Under the pieces are notes generated by a model. It did not search any database and had not been told where the DNA came from. It saw only the letters and a program-made list of their open reading frames with translations. The translations under genes and the position numbers were made by a program. Below are positions 7,051-14,173 of a stretch of DNA of 14,705 bases, one piece after another. Each line of letters opens with the position of its first letter. Position 1 is the first letter of the stretch. The stretch lies in NCBI GenBank assembly GCA_023399355.1, contig JAEWQC010000260.1, positions 1 through 14,705 of the forward strand. The letters run 5' to 3'. Source of the DNA: Bacillota bacterium (GTDB taxonomy: Bacteria > Bacillota > Clostridia > Acetivibrionales > DTU013).

Positions 7051-7076
7051 TACGTTTTTATCCAACTGAAAGTTCA
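7051..7076 (-). promoter_or_regulatory. ECF sigma promoter upstream of sigY (probable autoregulation)
   Basis: On the minus strand TGAACT (complement of 7071-7076) and CGTA (complement of 7051-7054) are 16 bases apart. This fits the TGAAC...CGT pattern of Gram-positive ECF sigma factors. Transcription would start near 7044 and give a leader of about 85 bases. The same pair of boxes with the same spacing recurs before yxlE. Confidence 0.75.
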
Positions 7077-7109
7077 CCAAAGTAAAAATATTTTTCTCTA
7101 CTTTTTTGT

Positions 7110-7122
7110 ACATTATTAATGT
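7110..7122. promoter_or_regulatory. palindrome ACATTA-T-TAATGT in the sigY/nadA divergent region (candidate operator)
   Basis: A perfect 13-base inverted repeat sits one base before the proposed -35 of nadA and 33 bases before the sigY promoter. It is flanked by an outer TTGTA (7106-7110)...TACAA (7126-7130) pair. NAD genes in Firmicutes are often repressed by NiaR, but I cannot confirm that this matches a NiaR site. Confidence 0.4.
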
Positions 7123-7123
7123 C

Positions 7124-7152
7124 TTTACAAACAAGGTGGCAAGTATTAAAAT
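7124..7152 (+). promoter_or_regulatory. sigma-A promoter of the nad operon
   Basis: TTTACA (7124-7129) and TAAAAT (7147-7152) are spaced by 17 bases. Each matches the consensus in five of six positions. They lie about 80 bases before the nadA start. No competing promoter of similar quality was seen in the gap. Confidence 0.65.
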
Positions 7153-7229
7153 GTACTAAAGCATGCAACCTGAAAGACGCCAAATTGCAAGCAATGAAGA
7201 AACTTATGATATAGATGGCGAGGATGAGG

Positions 7230-8141
7230 ATGAATAAGCAGGAATTAATTGCTAATATTGCAGAATTGAAGAAAGACAGGAATGCTGTAATTGTTGCACA
7301 TAATTATCAGATAGATGATATCCAGGAAATTGCAGATGTGGTGGGCGATTCTTTTGCACTGAGCAGATATTGCGCATCAAGCCCGCATGAAGTGATTGTT
7401 TTCTGCGGGGTTCATTTCATGGCAGAGAGCGCAAAGCTCCTGTCACCAGAGAAAACGGTCCTGCTGCCTGAAATAGATGCAGGCTGTCCAATGGCTGAGA
7501 TGGTCACGGGCGAGGCGCTGAGAGAAGCCAAAAGGAAGCATCCTCAAGCCGCAGTGGTCTGCTATATCAATTCTACTGCGGAAGTAAAGGCGGAATGCGA
7601 CATATGCTGTACCTCGTCAAATGCGCTGAAGGTGATAAGGTCTCTGGAGCAGGAAGAGATTTTATTTGTACCTGACTGCAACCTCGGAAGCTATGTTGCA
7701 AAAATGGTGCCGGAAAAACACATCCTGTTGTGGCAGGGCTTTTGTGCTACTCATCACAGAATAAAGCCGGACGATGTAAAAAAAATTAAAGAAATGCATC
7801 CGGATGCACTTTTACTGGTTCACCCCGAATGCAAGCCGGAAGTGGTTGAACTTGCTGATTTTGCCGGAAGCACGAAACAGATTATAGACTATGCGGCAGC
7901 AAGTGCATCCAAAAAATTCATCATCGGCACAGAAATGGGTGTCCTGTACAAGCTGAAGAAAGACAGTCCGGACAAACAATTTTATTTGCTTTCTCCGGGT
8001 CTTGTCTGCCCCAATATGAAAAAAACCTCGTTAAAAAGTGTTTATGAAGCACTAAGGGACATGAAGCACAATATGAACCTGAATGAACAACTGATAATCA
8101 GAGCAAGAATACCACTGGACAGAATGCTGCAGCTAGAATAG
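7230..8141 (+). CDS. nadA: quinolinate synthase NadA
   Basis: A [4Fe-4S] enzyme that condenses iminoaspartate with dihydroxyacetone phosphate to quinolinate, the second step of de novo NAD synthesis, in the cytoplasm. The 303-residue length is that of the short bacterial/archaeal form. The three predicted cluster cysteines are C86 (DAGCPMAEM), C172 (WQGFCATHHRI) and C260 (GLVCPNMKK). They fall close to the positions of the Thermotoga maritima ligands. Other family motifs are AHNYQ (23-27), GVHFMAE (60-66) and PDCNLG (148-153). Start choice: ATG codons lie in frame at 7215, 7224 and 7230. GAGG six bases before 7230 is the only fitting Shine-Dalgarno, so 7230 is taken. NadB is encoded 55 bases downstream and supplies its unstable substrate. 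Confidence 0.96.
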   Translation: MNKQELIANIAELKKDRNAVIVAHNYQIDDIQEIADVVGDSFALSRYCASSPHEVIVFCGVHFMAESAKLLSPEKTVLLPEIDAGCPMAEMVTGEALREAKRKHPQAAVVCYINSTAEVKAECDICCTSSNALKVIRSLEQEEILFVPDCNLGSYVAKMVPEKHILLWQGFCATHHRIKPDDVKKIKEMHPDALLLVHPECKPEVVELADFAGSTKQIIDYAAASASKKFIIGTEMGVLYKLKKDSPDKQFYLLSPGLVCPNMKKTSLKSVYEALRDMKHNMNLNEQLIIRARIPLDRMLQLE

Positions 8142-8196
8142 GATCGGGGCGAAATACTGCGCTGTGCTCAGTAATAAGCGAAAGAAGGATCAACCA

Positions 8197-9792
8197 TTGA
8201 ATAAACAAAGATATCTTGCAGATTTCGATACAAGGGAACTAATAAAGGAATATCATGACGTAGTTATAATAGGAAGCGGAATTGCAGGCGTATATACAGC
8301 GCTTGAGATTCCGGAGAGATTCGATGTTGCCATTTTAACAAAGGAAACTCTCGATATAAGCAATTCAGTGCTGGCGCAAGGGGGCATTGCAGTTTCCCTT
8401 GATAAGAAGGATTCACCCGAGCTTCATCTGAAGGATACGCTTTATGCAGGTGCAGGCCTTTGCGATGAGGAAACGGTAAGGGTTCTTGTAAATGAGGCGG
8501 CGGAGAATATTGACCGACTTTGTGAATTTGGTGTCAATTTTGACAAAAAGAACAACGATGAGCTTTCCCTCACCAGAGAAGGCGCCCACAGCATGAACAG
8601 GATCATCCATGCAGGCGATACGACGGGCAAGGAAGTACTGGACAAGCTGATCGCCGCAGTAAAGACACGCAGGAATATTGATATTCATGAGAGAACCTTT
8701 GTTATTGACCTCATCACTGAAAACGATGCCTGCAAGGGTGTTCTGACCTATTCCGAGGATGCAGGCTGCCTGAAGCTGTACGTCTCAAATATTATTATTT
8801 GCGCAACGGGCGGATACGGGCAGTTATACAGCAATACGACCAATCCCGAGGTAGCGACCGGCGACGGGGTCTGCATGGCTTACAGGGCCGGAGCGGAACT
8901 GATGGACCTGGAGTTTGTGCAGTTCCATCCCACAGTGCTGTACCATCCGGATAACAAGAACTTTCTCATATCTGAAGCAGTCAGAGGCGAGGGCGCACTT
9001 TTGAAGAATATAAACGGCAAGCGCTTTATGCCGGAATATCATTCTCTCAATGAGCTTGCACCGAGAGATGTCGTATCCAGGGCAATATTTGAGGAAATGA
9101 AAAGAACTGATTCTGAATTTGTATACCTGGACATAGCATTTAAGGGGCAGGAATATTTGGAAAACAGATTTCCCAACATATACAAGACCTGCCTCGGTTA
9201 TGGGATAGATATGGCAAAGGATATGATACCGGTAGCACCGGCAGAGCATTACTGCATGGGCGGAATCCGGGCGGATGTCCTTGGCAGGACAAAAATCAAA
9301 GGACTGTTTACCTGTGGAGAGTCTGCCTGTAACGGGATCCATGGGGCTAATCGCCTGGCCAGCAATTCTCTTCTTGAGGGTCTGGTGTTTGGCAGGATGA
9401 TCGGAACCCAGGTATCCGATCTCCTCGAAAGTACGGGAAGAACGACTGCGTTTGCGGATGTGGCGAATAAAACGGACCGCGTTCCGCATGATTTTGACAA
9501 ACAAGCTGCAAAAGCTGAAATACGGAAAGTCATGACAATGGATGTAGGGATCATAAGAGATAAAGGGAGCCTGACGCATGCACTTGGAAAAATCAATGCC
9601 CTCGGCAAAAAGATTGAGGACATGAAAAACGAGGCATTGGCGGATTTCGAGCTTCAGAACATCCAGCTTTTATCAAGACTGGTCGTTGAATCCGCATTGG
9701 AACGCGAGGAAAGCAGGGGCGCCCATTTCAGATTGGATTTTGACAGAACGGACGACATCAATTGGAAGAGGCATATCATCAAGAAATTCTAG
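8197..9792 (+). CDS. nadB: L-aspartate oxidase NadB
   Basis: A FAD enzyme that oxidises L-aspartate to iminoaspartate, the first step of de novo NAD synthesis. In an anaerobe, fumarate is the likely electron acceptor. The 531-residue protein shows the FAD-binding GSGIAG (26-31), VLAQGGIAV, the HAGDTTGKEVL segment, FVQFHPT with H244, SEAVRGEGALL, APRDVVSR with R290, EHYCMGGI with H351 and GANRLASNSLLEG near the C-terminal flavin site. H244, R290 and H351 carry the same numbers as the catalytic residues of the E. coli enzyme, which supports the chosen start. Start choice: the frame is open from GTG 8164, but AAGAAGGA lies 7 bases before TTG 8197, whereas the GTG has no site. It is complete and part of nadA-nadB-epimerase-nadC. 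Confidence 0.96.
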   Translation: MNKQRYLADFDTRELIKEYHDVVIIGSGIAGVYTALEIPERFDVAILTKETLDISNSVLAQGGIAVSLDKKDSPELHLKDTLYAGAGLCDEETVRVLVNEAAENIDRLCEFGVNFDKKNNDELSLTREGAHSMNRIIHAGDTTGKEVLDKLIAAVKTRRNIDIHERTFVIDLITENDACKGVLTYSEDAGCLKLYVSNIIICATGGYGQLYSNTTNPEVATGDGVCMAYRAGAELMDLEFVQFHPTVLYHPDNKNFLISEAVRGEGALLKNINGKRFMPEYHSLNELAPRDVVSRAIFEEMKRTDSEFVYLDIAFKGQEYLENRFPNIYKTCLGYGIDMAKDMIPVAPAEHYCMGGIRADVLGRTKIKGLFTCGESACNGIHGANRLASNSLLEGLVFGRMIGTQVSDLLESTGRTTAFADVANKTDRVPHDFDKQAAKAEIRKVMTMDVGIIRDKGSLTHALGKINALGKKIEDMKNEALADFELQNIQLLSRLVVESALEREESRGAHFRLDFDRTDDINWKRHIIKKF

Positions 9793-9803
9793 TTCAGGGG
9801 TTG

Positions 9804-10829
9804 ATGCGTTTGGATGAAGCTGGAGAGATTCTTGTCACCGGATGCGCCGGTTTTATCGGGTTTCATTTGACGAAGAGATTATTGACACAGGGTAAGAAGA
9901 TCATTGGTCTGGATAATATGAACGGGTATTATGATGTTTCGTTGAAGAGATCCAGACTGGAATTGCTGGAAGAATGCGGCGGCCTGGATTTCCACATGAT
10001 TTCGCTGGAAGACGGCAAGGCGGTTTCCGAACTCTTTGCCGTGAATCATATAAAAACCGTAATTAACCTCGCTGCACAGGCCGGTGTAAGATACAGCCTG
10101 TTAAATCCCCAGGCATATGTCGATTCCAACATAACAGGCTTTTTAAATATATTGGAGGCCTGCAGGTTCAACAAAGTCAGGCATTTGATTTTTGCATCTT
10201 CAAGTTCTGTTTATGGAACAAACATGAAAATTCCATTTTCAGTACATGATAATGTTGATCATCCTGTAAGCTTATATGCAGCAACGAAGAAATCGAATGA
10301 ATTAATGGCGCATACATACAGCCACCTATTCGGACTGGCAACCACCGGACTTCGCTTTTTTACGGTATATGGGCCGTGGGGGAGGCCGGATATGGCTTAT
10401 TTCATTTTTACTAAAGCCATTTTGGAAGGGAAACCTATAGATGTATTCAATAACGGAGATATGATGAGGGATTTCACCTATGTGGAGGATATTGTCGAAG
10501 GCATCTGCAGGCTGATGGACAGGATACCCGGGCCAAACCCCGGCTGGGATGGGTATTCTCCGGACCCGGGAACCAGCAGTGCACCCTACAGGGTATATAA
10601 CATGGGAAACAATCAACCGGTTAAGCTGGAGGATTTTATCAATACACTCGAGAAAAAACTCCGCAGGAAGGCAATAAAGAACTACCTGCCTTTGCAGCCG
10701 GGCGATATTTCCAAAACCTATGCGGACGTGGATGACCTGATCAGGGACGTCGGCTACAAACCACAGACTGCTATAGGGGAAGGCATTGAAAAATTCGTAG
10801 GCTGGTACAGAGAGTATTACAGAAATTAA
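9804..10829 (+). CDS. NAD-dependent epimerase, UDP-glucuronate 4-epimerase-like
   Basis: A short-chain dehydrogenase-type sugar-nucleotide epimerase. The 341 residues show the Rossmann GCAGFIG (13-19), the NMNGYYDVSLKRSRL insertion typical of UDP-glucuronate 4-epimerases, the catalytic serines SSSSVYG (132-138), Y158 and K162 (YAATK) and the GPWGRPDMA motif (190-198). RDFTYVEDIVEGI (222-234) and a C-terminal QPGDISKTYADV segment follow. These favour UDP-glucuronate to UDP-galacturonate interconversion over GalE activity. Such enzymes feed capsule or cell-wall polysaccharides, so its place between nadB and nadC is odd. Start choice is open: ATG 9804 has AGGGG only 3 bases upstream, TTG 9810 has it 9 bases upstream, and a TTG at 9762 would overlap nadB. 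The gap to nadC is 23 bases, so it is co-transcribed with it. Confidence 0.88.
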   Translation: MRLDEAGEILVTGCAGFIGFHLTKRLLTQGKKIIGLDNMNGYYDVSLKRSRLELLEECGGLDFHMISLEDGKAVSELFAVNHIKTVINLAAQAGVRYSLLNPQAYVDSNITGFLNILEACRFNKVRHLIFASSSSVYGTNMKIPFSVHDNVDHPVSLYAATKKSNELMAHTYSHLFGLATTGLRFFTVYGPWGRPDMAYFIFTKAILEGKPIDVFNNGDMMRDFTYVEDIVEGICRLMDRIPGPNPGWDGYSPDPGTSSAPYRVYNMGNNQPVKLEDFINTLEKKLRRKAIKNYLPLQPGDISKTYADVDDLIRDVGYKPQTAIGEGIEKFVGWYREYYRN

Positions 10830-10852
10830 TTATAAGATATGAGGATAAAAAC

Positions 10853-11686
10853 ATGCTGAGTAAATTATATTACGACGACATGATCCTGGCTGCTTTAAAA
10901 GAGGACATGCCGCTGGGTGATATCACCACGGACAACACGATTCTAGCCGGAACAAAAGCAAGGGCGGTGCTCATTGCCAGACAGGATGCCGTGATTGCCG
11001 GACTTGATATTTTTGAGAGGGTTTTCAAACTGCTTGATGAAGGAATTACCTTCAGGCGCCTTACAGAAGATGGTCAGTGCGTGACTGACGGATTGGTCTT
11101 TATGGAGTTTGAAGGCGATGCGGCAGCAATGCTCAAGGGAGAAAGGACAGCTTTGAATTTCCTGCAGCATCTTTCTGGAATCGCGACAAAAACGGCGGAG
11201 TTTTGCAAGCAGGTGGCGGATCTGCCTGTGAAAATTACGGATACGAGAAAGACGGTACCCGGATTCAGACAACTGGCAAAATATGCGGTCCGTATGGGCG
11301 GCGGGCACAATCACAGATTCTGCCTTTCGGACGGTGTCCTGATCAAGGATAATCACATAAAAGCAGCCGGTGGTATCAAGAAGGCGGTCGCACAGGTGAG
11401 GGGGGGAATTCCTCATACGGTGAAGATTGAGGTGGAGACGGAATCCCTGGATCAGATCAATGAAGCGCTGGAAGCCGGAGCGGATATCATCATGTTCGAC
11501 AATATGACTCAGCAAATGATGACAGAGGCTGTCAGACTTGTAAACGGACGTGCCCTGACGGAGGCATCGGGAGATGTCCATCTGGACACTGTACGCGAGG
11601 TCGCTTTGACAGGAGTGGATATCATCTCCATAGGGGAACTTACACATACGATAAAGGCAGCCAACATAAGCATGAGATTCCTATAG
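10853..11686 (+). CDS. nadC: nicotinate-nucleotide pyrophosphorylase (quinolinate phosphoribosyltransferase) NadC
   Basis: Converts quinolinate and PRPP to nicotinate mononucleotide, CO2 and pyrophosphate, the entry of de novo synthesis into the NAD pathway. The 277 residues are full length for the family. Visible motifs are GDITTD (22-27), GERTALNFLQHLSGIAT (96-112), the PRPP/quinolinate site DTRKTVPGFRQLAKYAV (130-146), GGGHNHR (149-155), DGVLIKDNH (160-168), KIEVET (191-196) and MFDNM (214-218). The usual SGGI near 240 reads SGDV, a mild deviation. GAGG stands 8 bases before the ATG. It is last in the nad operon and followed by a strong terminator. Confidence 0.96.
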   Translation: MLSKLYYDDMILAALKEDMPLGDITTDNTILAGTKARAVLIARQDAVIAGLDIFERVFKLLDEGITFRRLTEDGQCVTDGLVFMEFEGDAAAMLKGERTALNFLQHLSGIATKTAEFCKQVADLPVKITDTRKTVPGFRQLAKYAVRMGGGHNHRFCLSDGVLIKDNHIKAAGGIKKAVAQVRGGIPHTVKIEVETESLDQINEALEAGADIIMFDNMTQQMMTEAVRLVNGRALTEASGDVHLDTVREVALTGVDIISIGELTHTIKAANISMRFL

Positions 11687-11734
11687 GTAGTCCGGTTAAT
11701 TGTAAATTCATTGTTAAGACAGGATGTAATGACG

Positions 11735-11772
11735 ACCTGTGGATAAAACTTGCGGTTATCCACAGGTTTTTT
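11735..11772 (+). terminator. nad operon terminator, its arms being DnaA boxes
   Basis: A 12-bp perfect stem (ACCTGTGGATAA 11735-11746 with TTATCCACAGGT 11756-11767), a 9-nt loop and a T-run to 11772 form a textbook intrinsic terminator 48 bases after the nadC stop. Each arm also contains a perfect TTATCCACA, one on each strand. Confidence 0.85.
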
Positions 11773-11929
11773 ATGCAAATTGGCATGAAATCACAATTGA
11801 ACCTCGAAGGCTTAGATACATAAGGGCTGCAGGATATTAAAGATAAAAATAGTTTTCCACATGCATGTGGATAAAGAGTGGAAAATGGCCTCAAAACTTA
11901 GATTTATGCACAAAACAGGGTGTTGATAA
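11738..11929. promoter_or_regulatory. cluster of DnaA boxes between nadC and the lipase gene
   Basis: Four perfect matches to TTATNCACA lie within 175 bases: 11738-11746 (-), 11756-11764 (+), 11866-11874 (-) and 11904-11912 (+, TTATGCACA). Three sites have one mismatch: 11771-11779 (TTATGCAAA, +), 11853-11861 (TTTTCCACA, +) and 11921-11929 (TTATCAACA, -). One weaker site lies at 11877-11885 (-). The sites at 11853-11874 straddle the perfect palindrome CCACATGCATGTGG (11857-11870), and an AT-rich stretch lies at 11832-11856. One chance match of this kind would be rare in so short a span. The cluster lies between two gene 3' ends, so promoter control is unlikely. A DnaA-titrating or initiation-modulating locus is the best reading. 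An origin is possible but no dnaA or dnaN is present. Confidence 0.75.
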
Positions 11930-11945
11930 TTAAAAAGTCAGGGTT

Positions 11946-13220
11946 TTATTTCGTGGAAGGAAGTGGTATTTCGGTTGTCAGCATCTGTGTTAAGCGCCGA
12001 TATACTTTTTTATTATATAGTATTAACTTATGGTTCGCCGCCTGCAGGATTTCACCTGATAAAAGCTTATCTATTGTAAAATTGCTATCCCCGACATTAA
12101 AAAGCTCCGTTTCTATATTCCATTGGGAAAGACTGGCGCTTTCACTGCTTACTACTTCATCATAGCATCCCAGGATGCTGCCGGTTTGAATGGATGGATT
12201 CAAGCCGCCGTTGATCATGGAAGGCAGCATTGCCGTATAAAGAGTGCTTTCGGTGAGTAAATCACGCATCCCCTGATCATCATAATATTTCAGACCTATG
12301 GAAGCAAATGGCGAGCCTCTTTGAGGGACAGAGACAAATATCAGCTTTCTGACATTTCCCTTTGAGGAATACCCGCTGCTGCAGGTATAGTACCGTGCCG
12401 CCAGCCCGCCCATACTATGCGCGATGAGGTCGAACCGATTGACCTGGATACCGTTGGAGGCCATATCGGTTTTTATTTTATCCAGATAATCCGACAATTG
12501 TGCAGCAGAAGAAATGACCCCTTTTCCGGAGTCGTAACTGAATCCCAGAGGATTGAACCCCTGTGTCTTCAAATAGGCTGAAACACCGGAAAATATCTGC
12601 GGAGATGCCTGATATCCGTGAACCAGTACAACCGGAACCGGAATTAAATCTATCGGGATAGAAGCGGTTTTATCCGTTCCTGGCAAACGGGCTTTTAATA
12701 GTACCTTATCTACACCGTTTGTAGTGGACGGAGGAGTGTATTCGGCCAAAAACCCGCCGCCGGCATCGGTAATGCCGGTCGCAGGAGAAAATTCACCGAC
12801 GGGATTCGAATTGGGAGCAGAGGATGCAGTGCCTGCATCCTCTGAGTCATTTTTTCCCGTGGCACCGGTAATAGAACCTGCGGGTTCAGTTTTTGTGATA
12901 CCGGGGGCAATACTGTCTGCAGCTGCTTCAAGCAGTACTTCTGCGCCATGGACAGGTGCACCCTCCGCATTCCTGACCTGAACCCTGACGATAAATGTGT
13001 TTTCCGTATCGGCAGTGATTGTCCGTATACCTGGAGCCGCTGAATTCATGGTGATGTTAAGTCCTGCTTTGTCCATAGCGGAATAAACGCTACTCTCTGA
13101 AGGAACAGCGGAATCGGTGCTCCAGGCTGTAAAAAGCAGAAATAGCGGATAAAGCGAAACTGCTGCAAATATGAAGGCTGCAATAACAGCTTTTTTTACA
13201 GGTTGTGTGCCCGTATTCAT
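11946..13220 (-). CDS. exported alpha/beta hydrolase, lipase-like, with Ig-like N-terminal region
   Basis: A probable secreted or membrane-anchored esterase/lipase of 424 residues. A KK pair and a hydrophobic segment (11-32) form a signal peptide or anchor, with no lipobox cysteine. Residues ~55-195 look like a bacterial Ig-like domain (TFIVRVQVRNAEGAPVHGAEVLLEA, then TDAGGGFLAEYTPPSTTNGVDKVLLKA), interrupted by a Ser/Gly/Asn/Glu-rich low-complexity insert (~105-148). The hydrolase domain begins PVVLVHGYQASPQIF (196-210, oxyanion HG). The nucleophile is S269 in AHSMGG. D354 (GCYDEVVSSESASL) and H397 (AANHKLIL) are the likely acid and base. This resembles PGAP1/LipA-type and GPI-deacylase-like lipases. 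AAAGGAGG lies 8 bases before the ATG. It is monocistronic as far as seen. The substrate is unknown. Confidence 0.85.
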   Translation of the reverse strand: MNTGTQPVKKAVIAAFIFAAVSLYPLFLLFTAWSTDSAVPSESSVYSAMDKAGLNITMNSAAPGIRTITADTENTFIVRVQVRNAEGAPVHGAEVLLEAAADSIAPGITKTEPAGSITGATGKNDSEDAGTASSAPNSNPVGEFSPATGITDAGGGFLAEYTPPSTTNGVDKVLLKARLPGTDKTASIPIDLIPVPVVLVHGYQASPQIFSGVSAYLKTQGFNPLGFSYDSGKGVISSAAQLSDYLDKIKTDMASNGIQVNRFDLIAHSMGGLAARYYTCSSGYSSKGNVRKLIFVSVPQRGSPFASIGLKYYDDQGMRDLLTESTLYTAMLPSMINGGLNPSIQTGSILGCYDEVVSSESASLSQWNIETELFNVGDSNFTIDKLLSGEILQAANHKLILYNKKVYRRLTQMLTTEIPLPSTK

Positions 13221-13648
13221 TTAAAATGCCTCCTTTCTGTTCATATCAATTCTTAACGAGGCTAAAATGTCCCTCACCTTTATGGCTCTTTTGCTTCTGT
13301 AAAAAGTCCGGGTGGCGTGTACTGATTTGGTTTTCAGGTAGTGAGCCTATCTCCGGCTTCGTTGAAACGCAGCAATAGCATAAAAATTCCTTAGGAAAAT
13401 CTATACTTGATATAAATTTTTTTTACAATCGAAGAATTTTCTATGAACCGATACGTTGTATAAATAAGTTTACAAAACAGTATCTGAAAACGGCTATTTT
13501 ATATTATATGCTCTGCTGTACCTTGCCTGTAAAGTGGGAATTAATGAGCATTTGCCAGCATTTACAATACCCGGCGGCAACGAAAGCGATTAAGTTCGGC
13601 TCTATCGGGGAAAATAATTCTGAATTTATTTAACAGGAGGGATATCTA
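13221..13648. other. 428-base divergent intergenic region with an unexplained GC-richer block
   Basis: Both flanking genes start here (lipase leftward, CBS protein rightward). Bases ~13285-13378 are richer in G+C than the AT-rich DNA around them. They contain several short pairings, e.g. CTGA 13321-13324/TCAG 13334-13337, AGCC/GGCT near 13344-13358, and CGTT-GA-AACG near 13361-13370. It matches no riboswitch class I could recognise on either strand and has no long ORF. It could be a leader RNA or a remnant of a mobile element. From 13380 to 13520 the DNA is very AT-rich, and promoters for the CBS gene probably lie there, but none is clear enough to call. Confidence 0.3.
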
Positions 13649-14068
13649 TTGAAAGTTAGGGAAATCATGACAAAGGACGTAGCGTATATCAAGCCTGATA
13701 CAACGGTAACAGAGGCTGCAAAACTGATGCAGCAGTATAATGTAGGGTCCATTCCGGTTTGTGACAGGAACGGTGTGGTGGGAATGGTGACCGACAGGGA
13801 TATCGTCGTCAGAAATGTTATTACGGGAACCGATCCGCAGTCTACGCCGGTAAGCAATATTATGACGACAAAGGTAGCTACCGTTACTTCCGATACGGAT
13901 GTCGACCAGCTTGGCGATATTATGTCGAAGAATCAGATCAGAAGAATCCCCGTCGTAGATAACAATACACTTGTTGGAATTGTCGCGCTCGGAGATCTGG
14001 CCGCAGACAGGCGCTTTGACTTTGAAGCCTCCGATGCGCTGACGGATATATCCAAGCCGGTGAAATAA
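13649..14068 (+). CDS. two-CBS-domain protein
   Basis: A 139-residue cytoplasmic protein made of two CBS domains in tandem: ~1-58 (MKVREIMTKDVAYIKPDTTV ... VVGMVTDRDIVV) and ~68-128 (VSNIMTTKVATVTSDTDVDQ ... LVGIVALGDLA). Together they form a Bateman module that usually binds adenine nucleotides such as AMP, ATP, NAD or S-adenosylmethionine. No catalytic or membrane domain is attached, so it is a stand-alone module like B. subtilis YhcV, and its partner is unknown. The TTG start at 13649 is well supported: AGGAGG lies 8 bases upstream, and the protein begins with the standard KVREIMT motif. No terminator was found directly after it. The 17-bp array begins about 100 bases downstream. Confidence 0.93.
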   Translation: MKVREIMTKDVAYIKPDTTVTEAAKLMQQYNVGSIPVCDRNGVVGMVTDRDIVVRNVITGTDPQSTPVSNIMTTKVATVTSDTDVDQLGDIMSKNQIRRIPVVDNNTLVGIVALGDLAADRRFDFEASDALTDISKPVK

Positions 14069-14083
14069 GCAAAGACCCGAAAG

Positions 14084-14103
14084 GAAGGCAGGCACCGGTT
14101 CAG
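14084..14103. repeat. outlying copy of the array's variant unit
   Basis: The segment GAAGGCAGGCACCGGTTCAG, just after the CBS gene, matches the 19-bp variant unit and its next base at 14394-14413 in 18 of 20 positions. It is separated from the main array by ~70 bases of unrelated sequence (14104-14173), in which I see no gene. Confidence 0.6.
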
Positions 14104-14173
14104 TCGCAAAAGCCCGATAACGAAGGTAGTCCAGGGGAATACCCGGACATTGTGGATATTGCAGAACCGTATA

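Noticed and set aside
7155..7214. Riboswitch in the nadA leader
   Set aside because: The leader is only about 70 bases with weak pairings (GCATGCAA/TTGCAAGC), and no known NAD riboswitch core was recognisable.
8824..9579. 251-residue minus-strand ORF
   Set aside because: Antisense to nadB, which has complete catalytic motifs. No Shine-Dalgarno and no recognisable domain.
9762..9803. Extended start of the epimerase at TTG 9762
   Set aside because: It would overlap nadB by 31 bases and add residues with no counterpart before the Rossmann motif. Starts at 9804 or 9810 fit the family better.
10943..11647. 234-residue minus-strand ORF
   Set aside because: Antisense shadow of nadC, with His/Cys/Arg-rich composition typical of a reverse frame.
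11738..11929. Chromosomal oriC as the primary call for the DnaA-box cluster
   Set aside because: No dnaA, dnaN, rpmH, recF or gyr genes are present, and the cluster lies between two convergent 3' ends. It was kept as a possibility only.
13281..13385. Cyclic-di-GMP or cobalamin riboswitch before the lipase gene
   Set aside because: The conserved cores of these classes (for example GGCAAACC...GCAAAGC for the GEMM type) are not present on either strand.
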